DNA of 64,000 bases from Enterobacillus tribolii (GCF_003363015.1 NZ_QRAP01000001.1:791162-855161), one strand, 5' to 3'; shown: positions 46,745 through 57,634, counted from the stretch's first letter. The notes: generated by a model from the sequence alone, not told the origin. Numbers and translations: made by a program.

Positions 46745-46749
46745 AACTA

Positions 46750-47298
46750 TCAGAATGCGCTGATAAATTTAGCGCTGTCGAGCGGTGCGACCTTCGCTGC
46801 TTTCAGTTCCGGCGTTCCCAAATACAGGAAACCGACAATTTCATCCTGCTCGCGGCAGCCGAAAGCCGCCCGCACTTTGGGGTGGGATGTCCAGACGCCG
46901 CTGCGCCAGATGCCGTTGAAGCCCTGCGCCTGCGCCGCCATCTGCATCGCCATTACCGCACAGCCGGCAGAAACGACCTGCTCCCAGTGAGGCACTTTGC
47001 TTTCCGTATTGCAGTGCGCGATAACCGTGATGATTAGCGGTGCCCGCAGAGGACCTTTACGGGCCTTTTCCTGCCCTTTTTCATCAAACTGTTCTTCCAG
47101 GGCAATGCCGTACAGCAGTTGCGCAAAACGCTCCCGTCCTTCTCCCTGAATAGTGACGAAGCGCCAGGGCTGTAACGCGCCGTGATCCGGCGCGCGCAAC
47201 CCGGCCTGAAAAATATTCTCCAGGGCTTCGCCGGCCGGCGCCGGTTCACTCAGCCGGGAGGCGGAGCGGCGTTGCAACAATAATTCCAGCGCATTCAT
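46750..47298 (-). CDS. ydjA: Nitroreductase-family protein YdjA
   Basis: A 182-residue FMN-dependent oxidoreductase of the minimal nitroreductase type, one residue shorter than E. coli YdjA. It starts [16 protein letters not shown] with the FMN-binding Arg-Ser-x-x-Arg, and contains [13 protein letters not shown] and [11 protein letters not shown] 47298 has TGGAG eight bases ahead; the frame is open 171 bases further upstream without a ribosome site. The physiological substrate is unknown. It is next to selD and divergent from sppA, as in E. coli. Confidence 0.93.
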   Translation of the reverse strand: MNALELLLQRRSASRLSEPAPAGEALENIFQAGLRAPDHGALQPWRFVTIQGEGRERFAQLLYGIALEEQFDEKGQEKARKGPLRAPLIITVIAHCNTESKVPHWEQVVSAGCAVMAMQMAAQAQGFNGIWRSGVWTSHPKVRAAFGCREQDEIVGFLYLGTPELKAAKVAPLDSAKFISAF

Positions 47299-47501
47299 AG
47301 CGTTTCTCCAGTTGATAATTTTTCTCAACAATACCATTATTTTATGATTTGTTACAGTATTGTGGCCCGGTTTGCAGCGAGAGGTTAAAGGCCACAACGG
47401 TTTACGCCGATAATAATGCGATGTCGCCGTATTATAGGCACTGACTTTTATCATAAGGGCCGATACCATAGCGGCATAACCACGAATTATATGGAGATCG
47501 T

Positions 47502-49352
47502 ATGCGCTTTTTATGGCGAGGCATATCGGGCGTGTTCCGCTGGAGTTGGCGTCTGCTCAATTTCATCCGCGAACTGATTCTTAACCTTTTTTTACTTGTG
47601 TTGATTTTAGCCGGCGTGGGCATCTACCTGCAGGTGCAGAGTAAACCCGCCGAGCCGGCCAAAGGCGCCCTGATGCTTAACCTGACGGGGGTTGTGGTAG
47701 ATAACCCGTCCATCAGCAACCGTTTCGGCCAGCTCGGACGCCAGTTGCTGGGCACCAGCAGTAACCGTTTGCAGGAAAACTCGCTGTTTGACGTGGTTGA
47801 AACCATCCGTCAGGCGCAAAAAGATCCCAACATTACCGGCATGGTGCTGGCCCTGAACGATTTCGCCGGGTCGGATCAGCCGTCGCTGCAATACATCGGC
47901 AAGGCATTGCGCGAATTCCGTGACAGCGGTAAAAAAATCTACGCCACCGGCGACAGCTACAGCCAGTCGCAGTATTACCTGGCCAGCTTTGCCAATCAGA
48001 TTTACCTTTCCCCACAAGGCAACGTGGATTTACATGGCCTGTCCACCAACAACCTCTACTATAAGAGCCTGTTGGACAAGCTGAAGGTCACCACCAATAT
48101 CTTCCGCGTCGGAACGTATAAGTCCGCCGTTGAACCAATGATGCGCGACAATATGTCACAGGCGGCGCGCGAAGCCGACAGCCGCTGGCTGAACGGCATG
48201 TGGAGCAACTACCTGACTACCGTCGCGGGCAACCGCCAATTAACGCCGGAACAACTGTTCCCCGGCGCGGCGGGCATCATTAAGGGGTTGCAGGCCACCG
48301 ACGGCGATATGGCGCGTTATGCGCTGCAAAACAAGCTGGTCGATAAGCTGGCGTCACGTTCGGAAGTCAGCAAGCAAATGTCCACGATTTTCGGCTGGGA
48401 CAAGCAGAACCAGGACTTCAATTACGTCAGCATGTATGACTACAACACGCCCACGCCTGACAGCGGCGGCGACAATCAGATTGCCGTTATTTTTGCCAGC
48501 GGCGCTATCATGGACGGTGAAGCAACGCCGGGCAACGTCGGCGGCGACACCACTGCGGCACAGATTCGCCAGGCGCGCCTCGACCCCAAAGTCAAAGCCA
48601 TCATCATGCGCGTCAACAGCCCCGGCGGCAGCGTCACCGCGTCCGAGGTCATTCGCTCTGAGCTGGCCGCCGCACGCGCCGCCGGTAAACCTGTCGTGGT
48701 TTCCATGGGCGGACTGGCGGCTTCCGGCGGTTACTGGATCTCCACCCCGGCGAACTCCATTATCGCCAGCCCCAGTACCCTGACGGGCTCCATCGGCATC
48801 TTCGGCGTCATCAATACCTATGAGAACAGCCTCGACAGCATCGGCATACACACCGACGGCGTTTCAACCTCGTCGCTGGCCGACCTGGCCGTAACCAAAT
48901 CGCTGCCGGCTGAGTTCGCTCAGTTGATGCAGATGAATATTGAAAGCGGCTACAGAACGTTTGTCGGACTGGTCAGCAAGGCCCGTAATCAAACGCCGGA
49001 AGCCATTAATCAAATCGCCCAGGGTCGCGTCTGGCTCGGCAACGACGCCAAAACCAACGGCCTGGTCGATCAGTTGGGCGACTTTGACGACGCCGTCAAA
49101 AAAGCCGCCGAACTGGCGAACCTGAAAACACACACGCTGAACTGGTACGTTGAGCAGCCCGGTTTCAGCGACATGCTGCTGGCCCAGCTTACCGCGTCGG
49201 CACAGGCACTGTTCCCGGCCGCGGCTCAGGCCGTCCTGCCGCAGCCGCTGCTGGACATGGCCGCGCATCTGAAAGGAAAAACCGACTGGATGGCGACCCT
49301 GAACGATCCCAACGGACGCTACGTGCTCTGTCTGGAATGCAGCGTTAACTGA
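47502..49352 (+). CDS. sppA: Signal peptide peptidase SppA (protease IV)
   Basis: A 616-residue inner-membrane serine protease that degrades cleaved signal peptides (E. coli: 618). One membrane anchor lies at about residues 22-45. The tandem-repeat architecture supplies the catalytic Lys from the N-terminal half ([10 protein letters not shown], near residue 209) and the Ser from the C-terminal half ([12 protein letters not shown], near residue 409). The ATG follows TGGAGATCGT. It is followed by ansA and pncA, as in E. coli. Confidence 0.96.
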   Translation: MRFLWRGISGVFRWSWRLLNFIRELILNLFLLVLILAGVGIYLQVQSKPAEPAKGALMLNLTGVVVDNPSISNRFGQLGRQLLGTSSNRLQENSLFDVVETIRQAQKDPNITGMVLALNDFAGSDQPSLQYIGKALREFRDSGKKIYATGDSYSQSQYYLASFANQIYLSPQGNVDLHGLSTNNLYYKSLLDKLKVTTNIFRVGTYKSAVEPMMRDNMSQAAREADSRWLNGMWSNYLTTVAGNRQLTPEQLFPGAAGIIKGLQATDGDMARYALQNKLVDKLASRSEVSKQMSTIFGWDKQNQDFNYVSMYDYNTPTPDSGGDNQIAVIFASGAIMDGEATPGNVGGDTTAAQIRQARLDPKVKAIIMRVNSPGGSVTASEVIRSELAAARAAGKPVVVSMGGLAASGGYWISTPANSIIASPSTLTGSIGIFGVINTYENSLDSIGIHTDGVSTSSLADLAVTKSLPAEFAQLMQMNIESGYRTFVGLVSKARNQTPEAINQIAQGRVWLGNDAKTNGLVDQLGDFDDAVKKAAELANLKTHTLNWYVEQPGFSDMLLAQLTASAQALFPAAAQAVLPQPLLDMAAHLKGKTDWMATLNDPNGRYVLCLECSVN

Positions 49353-49491
49353 TCCGGCGTCACCCGCCCGCGCAGGTAAAGACCAATATTCTGGTTTATC
49401 GCCTGTGCGGGCTTTTTTTCTTCGGTATCAGGCCTATAATTCCCCCATGTTGCGCCATGGCGCCTTCCTCTTACCAATGAAAATGCCACCC

Positions 49492-50508
49492 ATGCAAAAG
49501 AAATCCATCTACGTCGCTTATACCGGCGGTACTATCGGCATGCAGCGTTCCGCTCACGGATACATCCCGGTTTCCGGCCACCTGCAACGCCAGCTTGCCC
49601 TGATGCCGGAGTTTCACCGCCCGGAAATGCCCGACTTTACGATTCACGAATATCAGCCGCTGATTGACTCTTCCGACACCACGCCGGAAGACTGGCAGCA
49701 TATCGCCGATGATATACGTCAGAATTATGATGAGTATGACGGTTTCGTCATCCTGCATGGCACGGACACCATGGCCTTCACCGCGTCGGCGCTTTCCTTT
49801 ATGCTGGAGAATCTCTCCAAGCCGGTAATTGTGACAGGGTCACAAATTCCCCTGGCGGAACTGCGCTCAGACGGCCAGACCAACCTGCTGAACGCGCTTT
49901 ACCTGGCGGCCAATTACCCAATCAATGAAGTCTCGTTGTTTTTCAACAACAAACTGTTTCGCGGCAACCGCACCACCAAAGCCCACGCCGACGGCTTTGA
50001 CGCCTTCGCCTCCCCCAACTACCCGGTTCTCCTTGAGGCCGGCATTCATATTCGCCGCGTCGCCCCGTTGTTCTCGCCGTTGAATGATCAGCCGCTGCGC
50101 GTTCATCAAATCACGCCGCAACCCATCGGCGTTGTGACCATTTATCCGGGCATTTCCGCCGAAGTGGTGCGAAATTTTCTGCGTCAGCCGGTTAAAGCGC
50201 TGGTGCTGCGCTCCTATGGCGTCGGCAACGCCCCACAGAACCCCGACCTGCTTGCCGAGCTGCGCCAGGCCCGCGAACGCGGCATCGTAGTGGTAAATCT
50301 GACCCAGTGCTTTTCCGGGCGGGTCAATATGGAAGGCTACGCGACCGGCAACGCACTGGCGCACGCCGGCGTGATCAGTGGTTTTGATATGACGGTTGAA
50401 GCCGCGCTGACAAAATTGCACTATCTGTTAAGCTTGGAACTTGGCGCAGAAACCATCCGCACCCTGATGCAACAGGCCCTGCGCGGAGAATTAAGCGAGA
50501 ACGATTAA
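49492..50508 (+). CDS. ansA: L-asparaginase I (cytoplasmic)
   Basis: A 338-residue cytoplasmic asparaginase (E. coli AnsA: 338). The two catalytic Thr motifs are seen: AYTGGTIGMQR at the N-terminus (Thr14) and LHGTDTMAFTAS (Thr91). I chose ATG 49492 (MQKKSIYVAYTGG) by comparison with E. coli; ATG 49477 (MKMPPMQKK) is possible, and neither has a strong ribosome site. pncA starts 27 bases after the stop, so the two are co-transcribed. Confidence 0.94.
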   Translation: MQKKSIYVAYTGGTIGMQRSAHGYIPVSGHLQRQLALMPEFHRPEMPDFTIHEYQPLIDSSDTTPEDWQHIADDIRQNYDEYDGFVILHGTDTMAFTASALSFMLENLSKPVIVTGSQIPLAELRSDGQTNLLNALYLAANYPINEVSLFFNNKLFRGNRTTKAHADGFDAFASPNYPVLLEAGIHIRRVAPLFSPLNDQPLRVHQITPQPIGVVTIYPGISAEVVRNFLRQPVKALVLRSYGVGNAPQNPDLLAELRQARERGIVVVNLTQCFSGRVNMEGYATGNALAHAGVISGFDMTVEAALTKLHYLLSLELGAETIRTLMQQALRGELSEND

Positions 50509-50535
50509 GCGAGAACGACACAAGGAGCGACCTGG

Positions 50536-51177
50536 ATGCGTGGAGCACTGCTGTTAATTGATCTGCAAAATGATTTTTGTCCCGGCGGCGCATTGGCCGT
50601 AAATGAAGGCGATCAGGTGATTCCGGTCGCGAATCAGGCTATCACCGGCGCAAAAGCAGCGGGCTGGCCGATCGTCGCGACTCAGGACTGGCACCCCGCC
50701 GACCACGGCAGTTTTGCCGCAAACTCAGGCGGAAATGCCGGCGAATTGGGTGAGTTAAATGGCCTTACCCAGGTCTGGTGGCCAGTTCATTGCGTTCAGA
50801 ACACGCACGGCGCGGATTTTCACCCCGCGCTTGATGCCCGTCAGTTCGATAACATCGTCTACAAGGGCACGGACCCCGGCATCGACAGCTACAGCGCTTT
50901 TTTCGACAATGGCCGCCGCACCTCGACCGCGCTGCACGGCTGGTTACAGCAGCAGGGAATAACTCATCTGGTGATTATGGGGTTGGCAACGGATTACTGC
51001 GTGAAATATTCCGTGCTTGATGCGCTGCAGTTGGGGTATCAGGTGGAAGTTATTGAAGCGGGTTGCCGTGGCGTAAACCTCCAGCCGCAGGACAGCACCG
51101 ACGCGCTGGCGCAAATGGCGGCCCAGGGCGCGAAAGTCTCGCCGCCCGGTACGCCCTCTTTCCTGTTGAACTTTTGA
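50536..51177 (+). CDS. pncA: Nicotinamidase / pyrazinamidase
   Basis: A 213-residue amidase turning nicotinamide into nicotinate for NAD salvage. The catalytic triad is visible: Asp in LLIDLQNDFCPGG (residue 10), Lys in VYKGTDPGIDSYSAF (about 111), and Cys in GLATDYCVKYSVLDA (about 156). The metal-binding TQDWHPADH is present. The ATG has ACAAGGAGCG ahead. Same order ansA-pncA as E. coli; it ends at a terminator. Confidence 0.96.
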   Translation: MRGALLLIDLQNDFCPGGALAVNEGDQVIPVANQAITGAKAAGWPIVATQDWHPADHGSFAANSGGNAGELGELNGLTQVWWPVHCVQNTHGADFHPALDARQFDNIVYKGTDPGIDSYSAFFDNGRRTSTALHGWLQQQGITHLVIMGLATDYCVKYSVLDALQLGYQVEVIEAGCRGVNLQPQDSTDALAQMAAQGAKVSPPGTPSFLLNF

Positions 51178-51183
51178 GTGTAC

Positions 51184-51226
51184 GCGCAAGCGGGACGTTA
51201 TTGCTGCACGGCCCGTTTGCGCTTTT
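51184..51226 (+). terminator. pncA terminator
   Basis: GCGCAAGCGGG pairs with CCCGTTTGCGC (one G-T pair) and is followed by TTTTC, six bases after the pncA stop. Confidence 0.75.
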
Positions 51227-51236
51227 CAGAAAAGAC

Positions 51237-51515
51237 TTATTCCGGCTTCAGGCGGGCAATCGGCTCCGGCTCAATACCGAAATCCTGCTTTAGCTCCCGC
51301 TTGCTCTTTATCACCATTTCGCCCTGCGTATTAATGCTCATATGCTGCGCGTCGGTATTATGGCGCGCCTGGTACAGCATCACGGCTTGCAGGCTGTTCT
51401 CTTTTTGCTCCGGCGTCAGGCTGACGCCATCCGGCCACTTGCCCAGTTCCACGGCGGTAACCAGCCGTTGATAAACTTCCGGCGTCATGCCGTCGATCAG
51501 TTCATCCAGTTCCAT
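51237..51515 (-). CDS. yeaC: YeaC, DUF1315 family protein
   Basis: A 92-residue cytoplasmic protein (MELDELIDGMTPEVYQRL to ARLKPE) matching E. coli YeaC. It is helical and charged; the segment AVMLYQARHNTDAQHMSI is the best conserved. The ATG follows GAGATAAAG. It lies downstream of msrB on the same strand, as in E. coli, 109 bases apart. Function unknown. Confidence 0.92.
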   Translation of the reverse strand: MELDELIDGMTPEVYQRLVTAVELGKWPDGVSLTPEQKENSLQAVMLYQARHNTDAQHMSINTQGEMVIKSKRELKQDFGIEPEPIARLKPE

Positions 51516-51624
51516 CTTTATCTCTCTTCATTCTCTTGTTACGGATGCAGAAACAGCATTTTCTGTGACTAGCTGAATCGATTCCATTGCGGTATACTCA
51601 AGGCGAAAAAAGATGATCGGCGCA

Positions 51625-52038
51625 TCATCCCCGTGTTTCCTCGCCGTTGCCGGCATCGGTAAAACTCAGCGAGGCGGAGTTAACGCAATAGCGCTCTCCG
51701 GTAGGCTGAGGACCATCAGGAAATACGTGTCCCAGATGCGCGTCACAATTTGCGCAGCGAATTTCAACCCTGTGCATATTATGTGAGTTATCATCTAGAT
51801 AGCGAATCGCATCGTCGCTGACCGGCTGATAAAAGCTGGGCCAGCCGCAGCCGGAATCGTATTTGCTGTCGGAGTAAAACAGCGGTGCGTTGCAGCACAG
51901 GCAGTGATAAATCCCCTGCTGCTTATTGTGCAACAACTTGCCGCTGAAGGGAGGTTCCGTACCGCGTTGCTGTGTGACATAACGCTGCATTTCAGTCAGA
52001 TTTTGCAGCTTTTCCGGTGAAGCGGGGTTTTGGGCCAT
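51625..52038 (-). CDS. msrB: Peptide methionine-(R)-sulfoxide reductase
   Basis: A 137-residue repair enzyme reducing the R form of methionine sulfoxide. Two zinc-binding CxxC pairs ([10 protein letters not shown] and [11 protein letters not shown]) and the catalytic Cys in [13 protein letters not shown] (about residue 118) are present. Length equals E. coli MsrB (137). It is divergent from gapA and shares a 345-base control region with it. Cytoplasmic. Confidence 0.96.
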   Translation of the reverse strand: MAQNPASPEKLQNLTEMQRYVTQQRGTEPPFSGKLLHNKQQGIYHCLCCNAPLFYSDSKYDSGCGWPSFYQPVSDDAIRYLDDNSHNMHRVEIRCANCDAHLGHVFPDGPQPTGERYCVNSASLSFTDAGNGEETRG

Positions 52039-52161
52039 GAATAGATGTCTCGGGGCGTTTTGGTAAACAACGTTCAGTTGTCAAATTATAACAAACAATT
52101 AACACCGAGACAGTTTCTTTTGACCTAAACTGGTTGAAGCCCTTGAGAGGCGCCTCTTTTT

Positions 52162-52177
52162 TGTGACTTAAGTCACA
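52162..52177 (+). promoter_or_regulatory. Perfect CRP-type site between msrB and gapA
   Basis: TGTGACTTAAGTCACA fits TGTGA-N6-TCACA exactly and is itself a full palindrome. A TATAAT box lies at 52222-52227, with a TTGAGA 20 bases before it (a poor spacing), so this site may sit at about -60 of an upstream gapA start. CRP control of gapA is known in E. coli. Confidence 0.72.
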
Positions 52178-52297
52178 GTGTTACATGGTGAAGGCTTGAG
52201 ACGCCGGATGCCGCCCCCATGTATAATCGAGAACATGTGTTTTGGGGAAGCGTGTTGCCGTTTATTTGTGCCGTAGTGCTTTGATGTACGGCAACAA

Positions 52298-52327
52298 TTG
52301 ACACGATTCCGCTTGACGCTTTATAAG
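52298..52327 (+). promoter_or_regulatory. Probable main gapA promoter
   Basis: TTGACA at 52298-52303 and TTATAA at 52321-52326 are 17 bases apart (TATAAG one base later at 18). The start would fall near 52333, giving a leader of about 50 bases. The remaining 52039-52297 holds the CRP-type site and the msrB promoter. Confidence 0.7.
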
Positions 52328-52371
52328 GTTTTTGTAATTTTACAACCGACCTTTTATTCACTAACCAATAG

Positions 52372-53382
<1,011 letters not shown>

Positions 53383-53407
53383 TTTCGTGCGAATGAGTAA
53401 ATAATGA

Positions 53408-53435
53408 AGGGCGGCAAATTATGCCGCCCTTTTTA
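53408..53435 (+). terminator. gapA terminator
   Basis: AGGGCGGCA pairs with TGCCGCCCT around AATTA and is followed by TTTT. It lies 26 bases after gapA, inside the gap before yeaD. Confidence 0.85.
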
Positions 53436-53466
53436 TTGCCCCGTATTCCTGCATAAAGGCACTAAC

Positions 53467-54369
53467 ATGACACAACAAAGCACCGCGCAGACCACGGAAA
53501 AAATCTTCTCTCTTCCCGTCTCCCGGCAAATTACCCCGTATATCAGCCAGCGTCAGTTGGACGAACTGCCCACCATTGTGGTTAATCACCCGAAAGTACG
53601 CGCCGCGATTACCCTTCAGGGCGCGCATCTTCTGGCGTGGCAACCCTCCGGCGAAAAACCGGTGCTGTGGCTCAGCGGTAACACCCCGTTTAAAACCGGC
53701 GTCGCTATCCGCGGCGGCGTACCCATCTGCTGGCCCTGGTTCGGCCCGGCCGGGCAGCCTTCGCACGGCTTTGCCCGTAACCTGCCCTGGGAACTGACGG
53801 CGCACGCTGAAGATGACAACGGCGTGATCCTGACGTTTACCCTGAGCCAGAGTGAACAGTCGAAAAAATACTGGCCGCATGACTTCAGCCTGATCGCACG
53901 CTTTAAGCTGGGCGTGACCTGTGAACTGGAGCTGGAAGCGCACGGCGAATACAGCTTCACCAGCGCCCTGCACACTTACTTTGAAATCGGGGACATCAGC
54001 GCCGTTAGCGTCAGCGGCCTCGGCGCAGCCTATATAGATAAAGTCCGGGACGGCGTCACCGCCACACAGCAGGGAAACCTGACGTTCAGCGAACGTACCG
54101 ACCGTATCTTCACCGCACCCGAGCCGTTCAGCGTCATTACCGATCCGGCGCTGGGCCGCACCATTGAAGTACACCACCATAACAACACCGACGTTATCGC
54201 CTGGAACCCGTGGACGGAGCTGTCCATCAGCATGGCCGACATCCCGGATGACGGGTATAAAACCATGGTGTGCGTGGAAACGGGGCGCGTCAGCCAGCCT
54301 CTCGACGCCGCTCAGGGCAGCCCCGCCCGCCTTTCCTTCACGCTGCGCACCCGTAAACTGAACGGATAA
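53467..54369 (+). CDS. yeaD: Glucose-6-phosphate 1-epimerase (D-hexose-6-phosphate mutarotase)
   Basis: A 300-residue aldose-1-epimerase-fold enzyme interconverting the anomers of glucose 6-phosphate. Family segments VLWLSGNTPFKTGVAIRGG, GGVPICWPWFGP, GFARNLPWEL and the catalytic His in ALHTYFEIGDI and Glu in MVCVETGRV are present. I chose ATG 53467 (MTQQSTAQTTEKIF) because the upstream frame runs into the gapA terminator. It may be expressed by read-through from gapA. Cytoplasmic. Confidence 0.93.
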   Translation: MTQQSTAQTTEKIFSLPVSRQITPYISQRQLDELPTIVVNHPKVRAAITLQGAHLLAWQPSGEKPVLWLSGNTPFKTGVAIRGGVPICWPWFGPAGQPSHGFARNLPWELTAHAEDDNGVILTFTLSQSEQSKKYWPHDFSLIARFKLGVTCELELEAHGEYSFTSALHTYFEIGDISAVSVSGLGAAYIDKVRDGVTATQQGNLTFSERTDRIFTAPEPFSVITDPALGRTIEVHHHNNTDVIAWNPWTELSISMADIPDDGYKTMVCVETGRVSQPLDAAQGSPARLSFTLRTRKLNG

Positions 54370-54383
54370 GCCGGCTGTCGGCG

Positions 54384-54412
54384 TAAAAAAAGGGGCGCAG
54401 TGCCCCTTTTTT
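54384..54412. terminator. Bidirectional terminator between yeaD and mipA
   Basis: AAAAAAAGGGGC and GCCCCTTTTTT form a hairpin with a T tract on either strand, between two convergent genes. Confidence 0.82.
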
Positions 54413-54427
54413 CATCTTTCCGCCGGA

Positions 54428-55183
54428 TCAGAACGTATACGTTACGCCCGTCCAGAAGACGCCGGTATAGGATTTATCAACCATCGGGCTGTCTTTGATT
54501 TCACTCGCCAGACGGATATAGCGCCCCATCACGAACGCATTCCACTGTTTCGTAATTTCATAGCTGGCCGACAGCTCCAGGTACGGGCTCCAGCTGTCGC
54601 CCGGCGAATAGCGGTCTAATGTACTGCGTGCGGACTCATGCCCGGAAACGCCGTAATAGTAGTCGTTCTGGTTATCGCTGCTCCAGGTTACGCCCACGCC
54701 GGGCTTGAATGACCAGTTGCCGAAATCAAACGGATACAGGTAGGAGAGATCGCCGATCATGCCATCGCTGTTGTCCAGCACGTCACCAGCAAAAGAGGCG
54801 CGCAATGTCCCCCAGTCCTGCATGTGGCTGTAGCTGAAGCCTGCCATCAGCGTTCCGCGGCGCTTATCCAACTGCTTCATGCGCCAGTCGTCGCTGTCGC
54901 CGGGCTTAAACTCAAACGGGGAATAAAACGCATCAATGCTGAGTTTATTGTGTGCGTCTTTCCACAGATAATATCCCACATTCAGGGTATGGAAATAGAA
55001 AGAGTCGCCTTCATAATCAATCACCGGAACCGGGTAAACCTTGGTGTCATAGCCACGGTACATATTCGTACCCACCAGCGCAGAAGCGCCTAAAGACCAT
55101 GTCCCGGCCTGAGCGCCGCCGGCTGCCAGCATGCCGCCCATCAGCAATCCCACCACGCTTAATTTCATTTTTTTCACTGACAT
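54428..55183 (-). CDS. mipA: MltA-interacting protein MipA (OmpV family)
   Basis: A 251-residue outer-membrane beta-barrel of the MipA/OmpV family. The signal peptide is about residues 1-26 (MSVKKMKLSVVGLLMGGML, then AAGGAQA). Alternating hydrophobic strands and a C-terminal aromatic end (GVTYTF) fit a barrel. MipA holds the transglycosylase MltA with PBP1B in a cell-wall complex; it also moves some cationic antibiotics in. ATG 55183 has AGGAACGGTA ahead. A second ATG (MKLSVV) 15 bases later is possible. Convergent with yeaD, as in E. coli apart from a missing yeaE. Confidence 0.92.
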   Translation of the reverse strand: MSVKKMKLSVVGLLMGGMLAAGGAQAGTWSLGASALVGTNMYRGYDTKVYPVPVIDYEGDSFYFHTLNVGYYLWKDAHNKLSIDAFYSPFEFKPGDSDDWRMKQLDKRRGTLMAGFSYSHMQDWGTLRASFAGDVLDNSDGMIGDLSYLYPFDFGNWSFKPGVGVTWSSDNQNDYYYGVSGHESARSTLDRYSPGDSWSPYLELSASYEITKQWNAFVMGRYIRLASEIKDSPMVDKSYTGVFWTGVTYTF

Positions 55184-55528
55184 TACCGTTCCTGTAGTCA
55201 TTTGCTTAACATGGACGAGGATTGTAAAACATAACGTTTTCTTGTACCCGCTTTTTACAAAAGCTTGGCATCAATTCAGACAGATTTACCCAAATGCCAA
55301 ATAAAATGACGAAAAATAGTGCCAGTGACGCATTACGCTCCATTGTCAGCCGGATGAAGATTTTGTGATGTCTGAGCTATAGCGAAGCGAGTGATTGAAA
55401 TACTTTATAAAAAACACCTTATGACGGCAGGAAATTTCTACGGATGCAAACTAAGCTTGATCCAGAAAGGGGTTTTTAACCGGCATGTTGTAGCGACCAT
55501 TTAATGACGACGCTTGTTGGCTGAAATG
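55184..55528. other. Intergenic region upstream of the yeaG promoter
   Basis: About 345 bases with the mipA promoter and presumably the enhancer sites for the sigma-54 promoter that follows. I do not find a clear NtrC site (TGCAC-N5-GGTGCA) by eye. No credible gene is seen. Confidence 0.45.
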
Positions 55529-55545
55529 TTGGCACATACGTTGCT
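55529..55545 (+). promoter_or_regulatory. Sigma-54 promoter of yeaGH
   Basis: TTGGCACATACGTTGCT fits the sigma-54 consensus TGGCAC-N5-TTGC: the -24 GG is at 55531-55532 and the -12 GC at 55543-55544, ten bases between. The start would be near 55556, about 100 bases before yeaG. E. coli yeaGH is known to use sigma-54 with NtrC. Confidence 0.85.
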
Positions 55546-55658
55546 GTAACCGGTTAGAGGCCCTCTTTCGGGATGCGAATTACACCAAACGCAGAGCGTC
55601 CGCGCTCCGCCAGACGCATCTCCTTAACCTGTGCTAATCACGAAGGACGGGCATCGCT

Positions 55659-57593
55659 ATGAACATATTTGACCACTACCGCCAGCGTTATGAAGCTGCC
55701 AAGGATGAAGAATTCTCCCTGCAGGACTTCCTTTCTATCTGCCGTCAGGACCGCAGTGCCTACGCAAATGCCGCTGAACGTTTGCTCATGGCCATCGGCG
55801 AACCTGTCATGGTCGACACCGCGTTAGAGCCACGCCTATCACGGTTGTTCTCAAACAGGGTCATTGCCCGTTATCCCGCTTTTGAAGAGTTCTACGGCAT
55901 GGAAGAGGCCATAGAACAGATTGTGGCGTACCTGAAACATGCCGCGCAGGGCCTGGAAGAGAAAAAACAGATCCTGTACCTGCTCGGCCCGGTGGGCGGT
56001 GGTAAATCCTCGCTGGCCGAGCGCCTGAAGTCGCTGATGCAGCGCGTTCCTATTTATGTCCTGAGCGCCAACGGCGAACGCAGCCCGGTCAACGATCATC
56101 CGCTGTGCCTGTTCAATCCGCAGGAAGACGCCAATATCCTGAACAAGGAATACAACGTTCCGCCCCGCTACCTCGGCACCATCATGTCGCCGTGGGCGGC
56201 GAAACGCCTGCACGAGTTCGGCGGCGACATCACCAAATTCAAGGTGGTGAAAGTCTGGCCGTCCATCCTCGAACAGATCGCCATCGCCAAAACCGAACCC
56301 GGTGATGAGAATAACCAGGATATCTCCGCCCTGGTGGGGAAAGTAGATATCCGCAAGCTGGAAAACCATGCCCAGAACGATCCGGACGCCTACGGCTATT
56401 CCGGCGCGCTGTGCCGCGCCAACCAGGGGATTATGGAGTTTGTGGAGATGTTCAAGGCGCCGATCAAGGTGCTGCATCCTCTGCTGACCGCAACCCAGGA
56501 AGGCAACTACAACGGCACCGAGGGGATCTCCGCCCTGCCGTTCAACGGCATTATTCTGGCACACTCCAACGAATCCGAATGGGTACAGTTCCGGAACAAC
56601 AAGAACAACGAAGCGTTTCTTGACCGTGTCTATATCGTCAAGGTGCCTTACTGCCTGCGGGTATCGGAAGAGATCAAGATTTACGACAAACTGCTGCGCA
56701 ACAGTGAACTGGCGCACGCGCCCTGCGCGCCCGGTACGCTGGAAACGCTGTCGCGCTTTACCATTCTGTCGCGCCTGAAAGAGCCGGAAAACTCCAGCAT
56801 CAATTCCAAGATGCGGGTCTATGACGGCGAAAGTCTGAAAGACACCGATCCGAAAGCCAAATCTTACCAGGAATACCGTGACTACGCCGGCGTCGACGAA
56901 GGCATGAGCGGACTATCCACCCGTTTCGCGTTCAAAATCCTGTCGCGGGTGTTCAACTTCGATCACGCCGAAGTGGCGGCCAACCCGGTACACCTGTTCT
57001 ACGTACTGGAGCAGCAAATCGAGCGCGAGCAGTTCCCGCAGGACATAGCGGAAAAATACCTGGAGCACCTGAAAGGCTATCTGATCCCGAAATACGTCGA
57101 GTTCATCGGCAAGGAGATCCAGACCGCTTACCTCGAGTCCTACTCAGAGTACGGTCAGAACATCTTCGATCGTTACGTGACCTACGCCGATTTCTGGATC
57201 CAGGATCAGGAGTACCGTGATCCGGAAACCGGTCAGCTGTTTGACCGCGAATCCCTGAATGCGGAACTGGAGAAAATCGAAAAACCGGCCGGGATCAGCA
57301 ACCCGAAAGATTTCCGTAACGAAATCGTCAACTTCGTGCTGCGCGCCCGCGCCAGTCATAACGGCCACAATCCGAACTGGACCAGTTATGAGAAGCTGCG
57401 CACGGTCATCGAGAAGAAAATGTTCTCCAACACCGAAGAGCTACTGCCGGTGATCTCGTTCAACGCCAAAACCTCAACCGATGAGCAGAAAAAACACGAC
57501 GACTTTGTCGATCGCATGATGGAAAAAGGCTATACCCGCAAACAGGTACGCCTGCTGTGCGAATGGTATCTGCGGGTCAGAAAATCGTCATAA
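55659..57593 (+). CDS. yeaG: PrkA-type protein kinase YeaG
   Basis: A 644-residue AAA-type ATPase/serine kinase (E. coli YeaG: 644). Walker A is GPVGGGKSSLAERL (about residue 109) in the PrkA AAA domain (about 20-380), and the C-terminal PrkA domain follows (about 400-640). It is induced by nitrogen starvation and stationary phase in E. coli and affects stress survival. The ATG follows GAAGGACGGGCATCGCT. yeaH lies 90 bases downstream behind a hairpin. Confidence 0.96.
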   Translation: MNIFDHYRQRYEAAKDEEFSLQDFLSICRQDRSAYANAAERLLMAIGEPVMVDTALEPRLSRLFSNRVIARYPAFEEFYGMEEAIEQIVAYLKHAAQGLEEKKQILYLLGPVGGGKSSLAERLKSLMQRVPIYVLSANGERSPVNDHPLCLFNPQEDANILNKEYNVPPRYLGTIMSPWAAKRLHEFGGDITKFKVVKVWPSILEQIAIAKTEPGDENNQDISALVGKVDIRKLENHAQNDPDAYGYSGALCRANQGIMEFVEMFKAPIKVLHPLLTATQEGNYNGTEGISALPFNGIILAHSNESEWVQFRNNKNNEAFLDRVYIVKVPYCLRVSEEIKIYDKLLRNSELAHAPCAPGTLETLSRFTILSRLKEPENSSINSKMRVYDGESLKDTDPKAKSYQEYRDYAGVDEGMSGLSTRFAFKILSRVFNFDHAEVAANPVHLFYVLEQQIEREQFPQDIAEKYLEHLKGYLIPKYVEFIGKEIQTAYLESYSEYGQNIFDRYVTYADFWIQDQEYRDPETGQLFDRESLNAELEKIEKPAGISNPKDFRNEIVNFVLRARASHNGHNPNWTSYEKLRTVIEKKMFSNTEELLPVISFNAKTSTDEQKKHDDFVDRMMEKGYTRKQVRLLCEWYLRVRKSS

Positions 57594-57606
57594 AAAACGC
57601 GCAATA

Positions 57607-57634
57607 AGGCCGGTTTCGCGTGCGGAACCGGCCT
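57607..57634 (+). terminator. Hairpin between yeaG and yeaH
   Basis: AGGCCGGTT pairs with AACCGGCCT, with a loop of ten bases. No T tract follows, so it probably stabilises yeaG mRNA or reduces yeaH expression. Confidence 0.5.
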
